A DNA stretch of 64,000 nt from Desulfoglaeba alkanexedens ALDC (lineage in GTDB: Bacteria; Desulfobacterota; Syntrophobacteria; Syntrophobacterales; DSM-9756), in assembly GCF_005377625.1 (NCBI RefSeq), contig NZ_CP040098.1, forward strand, positions 3,285,001-3,349,000, in the 5' to 3' direction. Made by a program: the position numbers and the translations under genes. This document shows positions 37,436 through 46,470 of the stretch, piece after piece. How positions within the stretch are numbered: position 1 is the first letter of the stretch; each line of letters opens with the position of its first letter. The notes below the pieces were generated by a model that saw only the letters and a program-made list of their open reading frames with translations, ran no database searches and was not told the origin of the DNA.

Positions 37436-39113
37436 GCACATTGAATAAACGCTACATTCTATTACTTCTGGCATTTTTTTTACTGGCGTACATTCTTCCC
37501 CTGGGGGTGCATGACCTGGTTGTTCCGGATGAAACGCGCTACGCAGAAATTCCCCGAGAAATGATTGCCAGCGGCGAATGGATATCGCCCCAACTCAACG
37601 GTCTGCGCTACTTTGAAAAACCGGTGCTGGGCTATTGGGTTCAAGCAGGCTCACTTCTTTTGTTCGGGGAAAACAACTTTGCCGTACGCCTACCTTCCGC
37701 CCTATCCGTGGGTTTGTCAGGCTTGTTGATATATGTATTGGTATGGCGGAATTCCCGTCGTGAAGATGAAGACGGCGGTTTTCCTGCTATTCTAGCCACT
37801 CTTGTTTTTTTATCCTGTTTTGAGGTGTTCGGGGTGGGAAACACCGCCGTGTTGGACAGCCTGTTCTCATTCTTTCTTACGGCGACCGTTACCGCTTTCT
37901 ATTTTGCCACGGAGTCACCGCCAGGGTCGGGGCGGGAAAGAGGCTTCCTGTTTCTCGCCGGTCTGAGTTGCGGCCTGTCCTTTCTGACCAAGGGGTTCCT
38001 CGGATTCGCCGTGCCGGTTCTGGCGGTAGCGCCCTATCTGGTTTTGCAGCGCCGGTATGCCGATTTGTTGCGCATGAGCCGGCTGCCGATTCTCACCGCG
38101 ATTTTAGTTTCGTTGCCATGGAGTATCGCAATCCACCTTCGGGAACCTGATTTCTGGCGTTTCTTTTTCTGGAACGAGCATATCCGCCGGTTTATGGCCG
38201 ACAATGCTCAACATAAAGAGTCGTTCTGGTTTTTCTTTATGACGGCGCCGGGCATGTTTTTCCCGTGGGTGTTTATGGTGCCCGCAGCCGTACTAGGAAT
38301 AAAAACCCGATTGTTTGAACAGGGGGCGCCGGGCCGGTTGTTAAAATTTTGTCTATGTTGGCTGGTGCTGCCGTTTTTGTTCTTTTCCCTTTCGAACGGG
38401 AAACTCTTAACCTACATACTTCCCTGTTTCCCGCCGTTTGCCATTCTCATCGCTTTTGGGTTGTTGCATGTGCTAAAGCAAGATACGCGGAACAGGGTGT
38501 TCCAGGGGGGATTGTTTTCAACACCGTTCTCTTGGGTCTCATTTTAGTAGCTTTTTTGTATGTTCAACTTTTTGGTTTCAACGGGTTCCGACCATACAGC
38601 CAGGCATGGAAAGCCGTGATGGTCGTCAATGGCTTGGCGTACTCTGTACTGTTTCTCGTTTGGGCTCTCAGGAGCCGGACAATGGTCAACAAAACTCTCT
38701 TACTCGGTCTCTCGCCGCTTCTTCTATTCTTTGTTGTTCACTTTACCATTCCGGACTTGACCAGTGAGGTGAAGTCGCCCGGACCTTTTTTGGAACAATA
38801 CGCCCGAGGTATTGATAGCAAAGATATTGTCATTTCCGATGCATATTCAATCAGGGCAGTGGGCTGGTATCTGAAACGAAGCGATGTTTACTTACTGGGT
38901 GGAACGGGTGAGCTTGATTACGGGTTGAAACATAAAGATGCGGCCGGCAGATTGCTTGATATGCAAACTGCGGTCGACTTGATTCAGAAAAATCGGGGCA
39001 GGACTGTACTGATTGCCAGGGTGAAACATATCGCCCGATGGCGGGATCAGCTCCCCCAGCCTGTTTTCCAGGATCAGAGTGGTCCTAAAGGCTATGTTCT
39101 GTGGAGCTTTTGA
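37432..39113 (+). pseudogene. arnT: Lipid A L-Ara4N transferase ArnT, with -1 frameshift
   Basis: The intact protein would have about 560 residues, close to 550 in E. coli, and would move L-Ara4N from undecaprenyl phosphate to lipid A in the periplasm. The first frame (37432-38547) has the GT83 start with LVVPDETRYAEIPREMI and many membrane helices, then stops. The second frame, entered by stepping back one base at the GGGGGG run (38505-38510), continues VFQGG-IVFNTVLLG and gives the soluble C-terminal domain to 39113. Both halves look conserved with few other lesions, so the event is recent, a sequencing error, or slippage that restores the frame. Confidence 0.85.
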
Positions 39114-39283
39114 TATTGGCTCAAAAGGTTTGAAGGGCATCGGCAGCCCTACGGGTCATATGTTGTTGGCCACCTCACTGATCTAATTGGGTGCGGATCT
39201 TTTAGAACGACATCCAGGGTGGACCCTCTGAGGTAGATCCAGATGGCCTTGAAGCAGCAAGCGCATCAGCTCCGTTTCTCCTC

Positions 39284-39387
39284 GTTCCCAAGCTCTGGCT
39301 TGGGAACGGCCTCACCGAAGCTGGAGCTTCTGCACAGTTGTGTTCCCAAGCTGGAGCTTGGGAACAAGAAACAAAAGATCTGCACCC
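39284..39387. repeat. Composite palindromic repeat, copy 1
   Basis: It holds GTTCCCAAGC...GCTTGGGAAC (39284-39307), GAAGCTGGAGCTTC and a second GTTCCCAAGC...GCTTGGGAAC palindrome, then AAAAGATCTGCACCC. It sits between arnT and the ArnE/F-like gene. No gene is seen in the rest of 39114-39486. Confidence 0.85.
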
Positions 39388-39486
39388 GATCTAATTGAGA
39401 TCATCTATGGGATACACTATGTGTGAATGACGTGAGTCGGTCTTACTCGTGTGTATAAGACTGGCAATAGCGGTTAGAGGAGAAGG

Positions 39487-39864
39487 ATGATCATGGCCAG
39501 ATATCTTCCTCTCATTGTACTTGGAGTGCTGCTCAACGCTTCGGCTCAGTTGGTCCTTAAGCAGGGAATGCGTCAAATCGGTTATTTTGACTTCGGTTTG
39601 CAAAACTGCGGCCGCATTTTTTTGGCGGTGGCGTTAAATCACTTTATATTGATCGGGTTGGGGTGTTATGTCGTCAGCGTGGCGGTCTGGCTGCTTGTGC
39701 TTTCCAGGGTTGAGGTGAGCTATGCCTATCCGCTTCTTTCTATCGGCTATATCGTCACGGCTTTTGCCGGTCAAATGTTTTTCAATGAGGGGATCGGCCT
39801 TACCCGCTGGGCTGGCATTATTGTCATATGCGCTGGTGTTTGGCTTATTACCCGTTCAGCATGA
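39487..39864 (+). CDS. arnF: ArnE/ArnF-like small membrane flippase subunit
   Basis: A 125-residue SMR/EmrE-like protein with four membrane helices: YLPLIVLGVLLNASAQLVLK, a second helix near residues 45-65, then VEVSYAYPLLSIGYIVTAFA and a last helix GIIVICAGVWLIT. In enterobacteria ArnE and ArnF form a heterodimer that flips the lipid-linked L-Ara4N to the periplasm. Here only one such gene is present, so it may act as a homodimer or have a partner elsewhere. ATG at 39493 fits the AGAAGG site as well as 39487 does. Confidence 0.82.
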   Translation: MIMARYLPLIVLGVLLNASAQLVLKQGMRQIGYFDFGLQNCGRIFLAVALNHFILIGLGCYVVSVAVWLLVLSRVEVSYAYPLLSIGYIVTAFAGQMFFNEGIGLTRWAGIIVICAGVWLITRSA

Positions 39865-39933
39865 AGGAGGACATCACGCAAACGGGCTAAGGCGTCAATA
39901 TTGAGATGAAGGATATTTTGGAGGCTCTAAGTT

Positions 39934-40614
39934 GTGAAAATTCTGGTCGTTGACGATAATCTTTCGTTGCTGGACCAGATCCGGCAAATTCTCGAAAACC
40001 AGCGCTACATCGTGGAGACGGCAACAGATGGAGAGAAGGCGCTGAATAAGCTGTTTGATAACCCTTTCGATGCGATAATCCTCGACATCATGATGCCGAA
40101 AATTGACGGGCTGACGGTTTTGGAAGAAGTGCGAAAGGCAGGGATTGATGTGCCCGTGCTAATGCTCACCGCCAAAGGCGATGTGGAAGACAGAGTGAAG
40201 GGACTCGATCTCGGCGCGGACGATTACCTGGCGAAACCGTTTTCACTGGACGAATTGGTGGCCCGCCTGCGTGCACTGCTTAGAAGAGCAGGAGGGCAGT
40301 GTGAATCCGTCTTACAGGTTCATGATTTACAGTTGGACACGAAAAGCCGCAAGGTCACCAAAAGCGGAAACCCGATCGAGCTGACTCCAAGAGAGTTCTC
40401 CATTCTCGAGTTTCTTTTGCACAACAAAAACAGGGCCGTATCCCGTTTCAGCTTGGCCGAACATGTGTGGGGAGACGATTTCGATCCGTTCAGCATGTCA
40501 AATTTCATGGACGTCCATATCAAGAATCTTCGTCAAAAGATCGGAGATTCAGGCGAACGGAAGATTATCCGAACCATCCGCGGCGTAGGATATATCATCG
40601 GAGACACTGAATGA
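39934..40614 (+). CDS. OmpR/PhoB-family response regulator (PmrA-like candidate)
   Basis: A 226-residue regulator starting with GTG behind GGAGG. The receiver domain has the acidic pair VVDDN, phospho-acceptor Asp51 in IILDIMMPKIDG and Lys101 in LAKPFSLDEL. The C-terminal winged-helix DNA-binding domain (about 125-222) has ELTPREFSILEFLL and RTIRGVGYII. OmpR-type proteins bind as dimers to direct repeats 10-11 bases apart, which is the arrangement of the four boxes in the island. It is coupled to the kinase by ATGA and follows the arn genes by 69 bases. The PmrA-like role is inferred from this context. Confidence 0.92.
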   Translation: MKILVVDDNLSLLDQIRQILENQRYIVETATDGEKALNKLFDNPFDAIILDIMMPKIDGLTVLEEVRKAGIDVPVLMLTAKGDVEDRVKGLDLGADDYLAKPFSLDELVARLRALLRRAGGQCESVLQVHDLQLDTKSRKVTKSGNPIELTPREFSILEFLLHNKNRAVSRFSLAEHVWGDDFDPFSMSNFMDVHIKNLRQKIGDSGERKIIRTIRGVGYIIGDTE

Positions 40615-42026
40615 TCACCGTCAAGACAAGGATCACCTTCTTCATTGTCGGAGCCGGTTTTTTATCAAGTTTATTATTTTCCGTTGTCGTGTTCTACGAA
40701 TCGATAGAACAACCTTTCGAGCTTCTGGACACCCTACTGAAAGAGGAAGCATATCGAACAGCGGCCATGCTTGTGAAAGCGCAAAAAGAATCAAATTCAA
40801 TGCTTCTGGATTCTGCATCTCGGGAAATGAGTCGGTATTGGATTGAAATTTACGATGGCGGTACCCGCAAAACAATTTTTCAGTCCGATCTGGCAAAATC
40901 GGTAAAGTTGCCTCTGGTGAATCCGGGTTCTCGTGCTATCGTACGCCCCCTTGTTTCTGAGGCAGAAATCAAGTCGGCCCAGTCCGGAAACAAAAATTCA
41001 TCCTTTCGGGTAAGGACCCTGTCAATCGAATTGGAAGGGCGATCGTTCATTGTCCAGATCGCACGGCCCATGGAAGAACTGAACGAAGAGATTTGGGAGT
41101 TGGTTTTCGGGATTTTGGCCGGGCTGGTTTTTTCCACAGTGGGATTGATCGCTATAAGCCATGTTATGGCCGGTAGAATTCTGCGGCCGATTGGTGACAT
41201 GAAAAACTTGGCTCAGGATATCAGCGAAAATAACCTTGAGCAGCGAATACCGCCTGGAGAAGGGCGGGATGAATTCAGTGAACTTGCCAGAACCATCAAC
41301 CAGATGTTGGATCGGCTGCAATATTCTTTTGCAAGGCAAAGGAATTTCCTGTTTGATACATCGCATGAACTGAAAACGCCCCTCACCACCATACGGCTCG
41401 CCGTCGATGAAATTGTTTCCCATGGCGACGGGAATCTACCCCCTCTTATCAGGAACAACCTCTTCAGACTAAAAAACCAGGTGTTGCGGATGGAGCGACT
41501 GGTCAAGGATCTACTGAACCTGTCTTCCTTGGAAACATTGTCCAGTATCGATCCAAAACCGGTCCAAATAAGCGAGTTGTTGTCATCCTTGGTCGGGGAA
41601 TATAAATTCCTGGCGGATTCCCGTAACATCAAAATGGACTTTCGCCTTCCCAATGGGCTCGTCATCCAGGGAGATGAGCAAAAACTGCACCGCGCACTAT
41701 CGAATATTTTGGATAATGCCATCAAGTATAACGTGGATGGAGGACAGATTGCGCTGAGGGGCGACTTCTCTGCTGCCGGACTGACGGTAACAATCGCCAA
41801 TACAGGTCCAGGTGTTGCCGACGCGGATATCCCCAGGGTGTTTGACCAATTTTACCGGGTTGAAAAATCCCGATCAATTGAGCACGGTGGCTCCGGCCTC
41901 GGGTTAAGCATCGTCAAAAGGATCGTCGAACTTCATGGTGGCGATGTAACATTTGAAAGCGAACAAGGTGGATGGACTCAAGTGACCGTCAGTTTGCCTC
42001 GGTACCGGGAGAGAATTCCGGCATGA
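40611..42026 (+). CDS. Membrane sensor histidine kinase (PmrB-like candidate)
   Basis: A 471-residue sensor kinase. Helix 1 (about residues 9-30), a periplasmic sensor region of about 130 residues, helix 2 (about 162-186), a HAMP linker (RILRPIGDMKNLAQDI) and the kinase core follow in order. The phospho-His is His252 in FDTSHELKTPLTTIRL. ATP-binding boxes are LDNAIKYN, NTGPGVADADIPRVFDQFYR and GGSGLGLSIVKRI. The periplasmic part has no ExxE iron motif that I can point to with confidence, so the signal is open. It partners the regulator just upstream. Confidence 0.94.
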   Translation: MITVKTRITFFIVGAGFLSSLLFSVVVFYESIEQPFELLDTLLKEEAYRTAAMLVKAQKESNSMLLDSASREMSRYWIEIYDGGTRKTIFQSDLAKSVKLPLVNPGSRAIVRPLVSEAEIKSAQSGNKNSSFRVRTLSIELEGRSFIVQIARPMEELNEEIWELVFGILAGLVFSTVGLIAISHVMAGRILRPIGDMKNLAQDISENNLEQRIPPGEGRDEFSELARTINQMLDRLQYSFARQRNFLFDTSHELKTPLTTIRLAVDEIVSHGDGNLPPLIRNNLFRLKNQVLRMERLVKDLLNLSSLETLSSIDPKPVQISELLSSLVGEYKFLADSRNIKMDFRLPNGLVIQGDEQKLHRALSNILDNAIKYNVDGGQIALRGDFSAAGLTVTIANTGPGVADADIPRVFDQFYRVEKSRSIEHGGSGLGLSIVKRIVELHGGDVTFESEQGGWTQVTVSLPRYRERIPA

Positions 42027-42069
42027 GTACTATGGGGAAGTGCAAGTCCCAGTGGAGACAATTCTTTCC

Positions 42070-42360
42070 CCTCGTTCCCAAGCTCTGGCTTGGGAACGGC
42101 TTCATAGGAATCGAAGCTGGAGCTTCTGCACAGTTGTGTTCCCAAGCTGGAGCTTGGGAACAAGGTAAGGTAGATGCTGGAGCTTGGGAACAAGCTGGAT
42201 TTCCCCTCCCCTTGTGGGAGGTGATTAAGGGGAGGGGAATGTAACTGATTGACATACGTTAATTTTCTCACCCTCACCCCAACCCTCTCCCATCAAGGGA
42301 GAGGGTGATTTTTTTGACGTTCGTTAACCTTTTTGGCTAAGGTCTCCAATTTAGGATGTA
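42070..42360. repeat. Composite palindromic repeat, copy 2
   Basis: The GTTCCCAAGC...GCTTGGGAAC palindromes, GAAGCTGGAGCTTC, a CCCCTCCCC...GGGGAGGGG module and the module CCAACCCTCTCCCATCAAGG with its complement follow in order, ending GTTAACCTTTTTGGCTAAGG. The end matches the right end of the copy at 46471-47144. It starts 43 bases after the kinase stop. Confidence 0.85.
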
Positions 42361-42386
42361 ACAGGTATGTAATGAGCACGTAAGCG

Positions 42387-42430
42387 AAAAAGGGGTTATG
42401 GCACATTGGGCCATAACCCCTTTGTTTTTC
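42387..42430 (-). terminator. Bidirectional intrinsic terminator by tRNA-Arg
   Basis: AAAGGGGTTATGG (42389-42401) pairs with CCATAACCCCTTT (42411-42423). Minus-strand transcripts from tRNA-Arg meet the stem and then TTTTTCGC; plus-strand transcripts meet it and then GTTTTTC. It isolates the island from the core genes. Confidence 0.85.
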
Positions 42431-42507
<77 letters not shown>

Positions 42508-42590
42508 ATGTGTCATTCGGGAGCCGGTTTATAGCACCCGGCGGTGCAACGGGCAAGGAAAAAATGGGAATCTCCGGGACATACGAGCCT

Positions 42591-43364
42591 TCAGCGGCGT
42601 TCGTATTCCCGTTCCAGTCCCCAGGCGCGAAGTTCCGCCAGCATCCCGTGCGCGGTGAGATCGTGCTGGATGGGCGTGATGGAGATAAAGCCCTCGTTCA
42701 GGGCTCGGGCGTCGGCGTCCAGGTTTTCCTCGGTTCCCACCAGCTGGCTCGTCAGCCAGTAATACTCACGGTTTCGCGGGTCCACCCGCCGGTCGTAACT
42801 TTCCTGAAGGCGCAGTTCTCCCTGGTGTGTCACCCGCACGCCGCGAATCCCTTCGGGATGCATGTTGGGAACGTTGATGTTCAGGCTGACCCCGGGGGGA
42901 AGTCCGTTCGCTCCGATGGCATCGACCACCTGCATCACGATGTCCGCGGCCGCCCGGAAGTCGGTGGGCTGGAAGGAATCGATGGAAACCGCCACCGCAG
43001 GAAGTCCGAGGAGGGCCCCTTCGGTCGCCGCCGAAACAGTCCCCGAATAGAGGACATTGATCCCCACGTTGGCCCCCAGGTTGATGCCCGAAACCACCAC
43101 ATCCGGCAGTGGCTTCACCAGTTCACGCACGGCCAGCTTCACGCAGTCGGCCGGCGTGCCGCTGCAGGCATGGCCGAAAAACCGGCCGTTTCGCTTCACG
43201 GGCTTCACCCGGAGGGGGTCCAGGAAGGTGATGGCGTGCCCGACCGCGCTCTGTTCCGTCTCGGGGGCCACCACGAACACCTCGTGGACTGCGTTCAAGG
43301 CTTCGTATAGGGCTTCGATCCCCTTGGAAAATATCCCATCGTCGTTGGTAAGAAGAACCCGCAT
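42591..43364 (-). CDS. surE: 5'-nucleotidase SurE
   Basis: A 257-residue metal-dependent nucleoside-monophosphate phosphatase. The N-terminal metal motif LLTNDDGIFSKGI, the SGTPADCVKLA stretch and SGINLGANVGINVLYSGTVS are family signatures. It is the last gene of the kor run, starting 10 bases after korC ends, and ends before tRNA-Arg. Confidence 0.96.
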   Translation of the reverse strand: MRVLLTNDDGIFSKGIEALYEALNAVHEVFVVAPETEQSAVGHAITFLDPLRVKPVKRNGRFFGHACSGTPADCVKLAVRELVKPLPDVVVSGINLGANVGINVLYSGTVSAATEGALLGLPAVAVSIDSFQPTDFRAAADIVMQVVDAIGANGLPPGVSLNINVPNMHPEGIRGVRVTHQGELRLQESYDRRVDPRNREYYWLTSQLVGTEENLDADARALNEGFISITPIQHDLTAHGMLAELRAWGLEREYERR

Positions 43365-43374
43365 CTTCTGCGAC

Positions 43375-43926
43375 CTAACGCGCTCCCTTCAGGAAATGCT
43401 TGGCGGCTTCGATCCCTGTTTCCAGCGCCTTGCGGTTGAGGTCTTCCGTGTCCGGCGGCACGCGCTGGAGCACCGCCGCTTCCATGCTGCTCAAAGACAC
43501 CGCGCGCGTGAGCACGGCCAAGGCTCCCAGCGCCACGATGTTGGCCACCATCTCTTTCCCCAGTTCGCTTCGCGCGATCTGGGTAAAAGGGATGGAAATC
43601 GCCTTGGTGGTCGGCAATTGCTTCACGAAGGTGGAATCCACCACCAGCATGCCTTCCGGCTTAAGATCGAAGAAATATGCATCACAGGACTTCTGGTTCA
43701 TGGCGAGCAGTATATCCGGCTTGATGGCCTTGGGATAGTCGATTTCCTGGTCGCTGATGACAACCTCGGCCTTGCTCGCCCCGCCCCGGGCTTCCGGACC
43801 GTAGCTCTGAGTCTGGCACACGTATTTCCCGTCGTGCACGCCGGCCGCCTCGGCGAGGATGATCCCCGCCATGATGATACCCTGGCCGCCGGAGCCGCTC
43901 AGTCGGATTTCGTATCGATTCGGCAT
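43375..43926 (-). CDS. korC: 2-oxoglutarate:ferredoxin oxidoreductase, gamma subunit
   Basis: A 183-residue subunit with the family start YEIRLSGSGGQGIIMAGIIL and CQTQSYGPEARGGASKAEV. AAAGGA lies upstream of ATG 43926. The enzyme decarboxylates 2-oxoglutarate to succinyl-CoA while reducing ferredoxin. The gene order on this strand is delta, alpha, beta, gamma. Confidence 0.92.
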   Translation of the reverse strand: MPNRYEIRLSGSGGQGIIMAGIILAEAAGVHDGKYVCQTQSYGPEARGGASKAEVVISDQEIDYPKAIKPDILLAMNQKSCDAYFFDLKPEGMLVVDSTFVKQLPTTKAISIPFTQIARSELGKEMVANIVALGALAVLTRAVSLSSMEAAVLQRVPPDTEDLNRKALETGIEAAKHFLKGAR

Positions 43927-43955
43927 GTTCGGATCCTTTTGGAAAGCCCCGCCCC

Positions 43956-44798
43956 TCAGCGCGCCTTCGCCATGCGGGCTTTGGCCGTTTCGCGGATCTT
44001 CTGGTATTCCTGGGTGTAGATGGGCAGATCCCGGTCCACCAGGATGCCGATGGTGAACTTCCCTTCCAGCTCTTCCGGCGTCATCTTCTGGGCCTTTTCC
44101 ACCCGGACGGCCGTTTCCTTCTGCCAGCGGAGCATCTCCACGGGGCCTCCCAGGTTGTTGCGCCGGCCGTACTGGGTGTGGCAGTGGGTTACCACTTCCA
44201 CCACGGCGAAACCGCGCTTTCGGATGGCCTTTTCGATGAGCCCGTCCAGCATGTTTGCATGGTAGACCGTTCCGCGCGCCACCATGCTGGCCCCGGCTGT
44301 GACCGCCAGTTCCGCGATGGAAAAGGAGTGCTCGATGTTCCGGTAGATGGCCGTGGTGGCGAGGGCGCCGTACGGGGTAGTGGGTGAATACTGGCCGCCG
44401 GTCATCCCGTAGATGTTGTTGTTGAGGATGATTGCGGTGAGGTTCAGGTTTCGGCGGGCCGCGTGGATGAAGTGGTTTCCGCCGATGGCCGTGGCGTCGC
44501 CGTCGCCCATGATGACGATGACCTGGAGGCTGGGATTGGCGAGCTTCACACCCGTCGCGAAGGTGAGAGCCCGGCCGTGAGTGGTGTGAAGGGTGTTGAA
44601 GTCCACGTACACTGGAAGCCGCCCCGAACAGCCGATGCCCGACACCAAGACCACCTCGTCTTTGGTAAGGCCCGTCTTGTCGATGGCCCGGATGAGGGAT
44701 CCCAGAACGATCCCGTTGCCGCATCCCGGGCACCACACGTGGGGAAACTTCTTCTCGTGGCGCAGGTACTTGTGAATGAGCTTGGTGATTTCAGCCAT
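43956..44798 (-). CDS. korB: 2-oxoglutarate:ferredoxin oxidoreductase, beta subunit
   Basis: A 280-residue thiamine-diphosphate and [4Fe-4S] subunit. ATG 44798 is chosen behind GAGGAAACC, since the upstream extension is not conserved in type. Cluster Cys are seen in VWCPGCGNG and GIGCSGR, and a later Cys in THCHTQYGR. The ThDP motif is IMGDGDATAIGGNHFIHAARR with ILNNNIYGMTGGQ. It follows korA after 25 bases. Confidence 0.94.
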   Translation of the reverse strand: MAEITKLIHKYLRHEKKFPHVWCPGCGNGIVLGSLIRAIDKTGLTKDEVVLVSGIGCSGRLPVYVDFNTLHTTHGRALTFATGVKLANPSLQVIVIMGDGDATAIGGNHFIHAARRNLNLTAIILNNNIYGMTGGQYSPTTPYGALATTAIYRNIEHSFSIAELAVTAGASMVARGTVYHANMLDGLIEKAIRKRGFAVVEVVTHCHTQYGRRNNLGGPVEMLRWQKETAVRVEKAQKMTPEELEGKFTIGILVDRDLPIYTQEYQKIRETAKARMAKAR

Positions 44799-44823
44799 GG
44801 TTTCCTCGCCGTCTTGCCGCCGC

Positions 44824-45969
44824 TCACATCTTGATGAGCCGGACAAGGATTTCATCCGGCGTGATGAGGGTGCCGTCGATGCGGTTGAGGGTTTCCACTC
44901 GCGTCATGCCCTGATTGATGCGTTTCACTTCGCGGGAGACCTGGCCCATGTTGAGTTCCGGAACGAGGACGGCTTTTACGCGCCGCAGATACGGTTCCAT
45001 GATCTGCCGCGGAAACGGCCAGAGGGTGATGAGCTGAATCAGGCCCGCCTTGACGCCCCTTTCGCGCGCTTCGCGCACGGCGCGCCGTGCCGAGCGGGCC
45101 ACCGAGCCGTAGGCGACCACCAGGTGGTCCGCGTCGTCGGTGAGTTCCTCTTTCACCATGAGGATGTCGAAGAAGTACTGGTTGATCTTTCGGAAGATCC
45201 GGTTCACGAATGGAACGATTTCATCGCGCCGCTGAGTGGGGAAACCGCGCACATCGTGGATGAGGCCGGTAACGTGGTAGCGGTAACCGTCGCCGAAGAT
45301 TCCCATGGGCGGAACGCCCCGGCTGTTGTCTTCGTAAGGAATGTACCAGTCCGGCGGCATATTGGGCCGAATACGGTCGATCACTTCGATTTCGCCCGGA
45401 TGCGGCAGGCTGATCTTTTCCCGCGTGTGGGCGACCACCTCATCCGAAAGGATCACCACCGGTGTTCGGTACTTTTCAGCCAGGTTAAAGGCCTTCACCG
45501 TGATGTCGAAGCAGTCGCGGGTCGTGGAAACCGCCAGCACGATGATGGGATGGTCGCCGTGGGTGCCCCACCGGGCTTGCATGACGTCGCCCTGGCTCAC
45601 GTTGGTGGGAAGCCCGGTGCTGGGGCCGCCGCGCATGACGTTCACCACCACGCAGGGGACTTCAGCCACGCAGGCGAACCCGAGGTTTTCCTGCATGAGC
45701 GAAAAGCCGGGCCCGCTGGTCGCCGTCATGGATTTGGCGCCGGCGAGCGACGCCCCGATGACCGCGCCCATGCTCGCGATTTCGTCTTCCATCTGGATGA
45801 AGGTGCCCCCTAGGGCCGGGAGTTTCACCGACATCGCCTCGCTGATTTCGGTCGCCGGCGTGATGGGATAGCCGGCGAAAAAGCTGCAACCGGCCGCCAG
45901 AGCCCCTTCCACCATGGCCTCGTTGCCCTGGAGGAGCACCGGGCGTCCCAGTTTTATTTGGTCGTTCAC
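44824..45969 (-). CDS. korA: 2-oxoglutarate:ferredoxin oxidoreductase, alpha subunit
   Basis: About 381 residues with the start RPVLLQGNEAMVEGAL, SFFAGYPITPATEI, QMEDEIASMGAVIGAS, MTATSGPGFSLM and RGGPSTGLPTNVSQGD, all typical of KorA rather than pyruvate or indolepyruvate enzymes. GTG at 45969 has GGGAGG/GGAGA in good place and lies 22 bases after korD. The ATG at 45999 would overlap korD by 8 bases and is the alternative. Confidence 0.92.
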   Translation of the reverse strand: MNDQIKLGRPVLLQGNEAMVEGALAAGCSFFAGYPITPATEISEAMSVKLPALGGTFIQMEDEIASMGAVIGASLAGAKSMTATSGPGFSLMQENLGFACVAEVPCVVVNVMRGGPSTGLPTNVSQGDVMQARWGTHGDHPIIVLAVSTTRDCFDITVKAFNLAEKYRTPVVILSDEVVAHTREKISLPHPGEIEVIDRIRPNMPPDWYIPYEDNSRGVPPMGIFGDGYRYHVTGLIHDVRGFPTQRRDEIVPFVNRIFRKINQYFFDILMVKEELTDDADHLVVAYGSVARSARRAVREARERGVKAGLIQLITLWPFPRQIMEPYLRRVKAVLVPELNMGQVSREVKRINQGMTRVETLNRIDGTLITPDEILVRLIKM

Positions 45970-45991
45970 GGCACCGTCTCCCTCCCTGCGC

Positions 45992-46360
45992 TCAGCCATC
46001 GGCCGCTTCGTCCTCTTCGGTCCGCTTGGCTCGCTTCTGAGCCACACTGATGGCGAAATCCGGGCAGTGGATTTCGCAGAACCCGCAGCCCGTGCACCGC
46101 TCGGGAGCGGTGACCACCGGTAAGCCTTCCTCGTCCATTTCGATGCACTGACGAGGACAGAAGGCCGCGCAGATGCCGCACGCCTTGCACCAGGCGCGAA
46201 AGATATCGATTTCGTACGTCTTCCGTTCCCGCTTCTTGCCCTTTCCGGCGCCGCGGTGGCCCTGCGCTTCGGCCTGAGCTCCCTCGCCCTTCGCCGGTGC
46301 CCCATCCGTTGCTTCTTTGGTATCAACCGGCTGGTCCACCTTCACTTGTTCCTTGCTCAT
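45992..46360 (-). CDS. korD: 2-oxoglutarate:ferredoxin oxidoreductase, ferredoxin-like delta subunit
   Basis: A 122-residue protein with two [4Fe-4S] motifs: CKACGICAAFCPRQC and CTGCGFCEIHCPD. It passes electrons from the alpha/beta core to ferredoxin. ATG 46360 has GGAG 8 bases upstream and is preferred to an upstream TTG. A charged N-terminal region of about 45 residues rich in Lys, Glu, Ala and Gly precedes the ferredoxin fold; it is longer than usual for KorD. Confidence 0.9.
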   Translation of the reverse strand: MSKEQVKVDQPVDTKEATDGAPAKGEGAQAEAQGHRGAGKGKKRERKTYEIDIFRAWCKACGICAAFCPRQCIEMDEEGLPVVTAPERCTGCGFCEIHCPDFAISVAQKRAKRTEEDEAADG

Positions 46361-46470
46361 CGCCGACTCCGTTGTCGTCAAGATCTCAAAAATGTTTGCC
46401 TTTCCTTAGTCCAACCCGGCTCCATTTTCAACCGCGAAACCGGCGCGCCACAAAAAGAAGGCGACAACGG

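Noticed and set aside
12743-42430. Possibility that the island is a prophage or integrative element with tRNA attachment sites
   Set aside because: No integrase, phage structural or conjugation gene is seen, and I found no duplicated tRNA 3' end at the other boundary.
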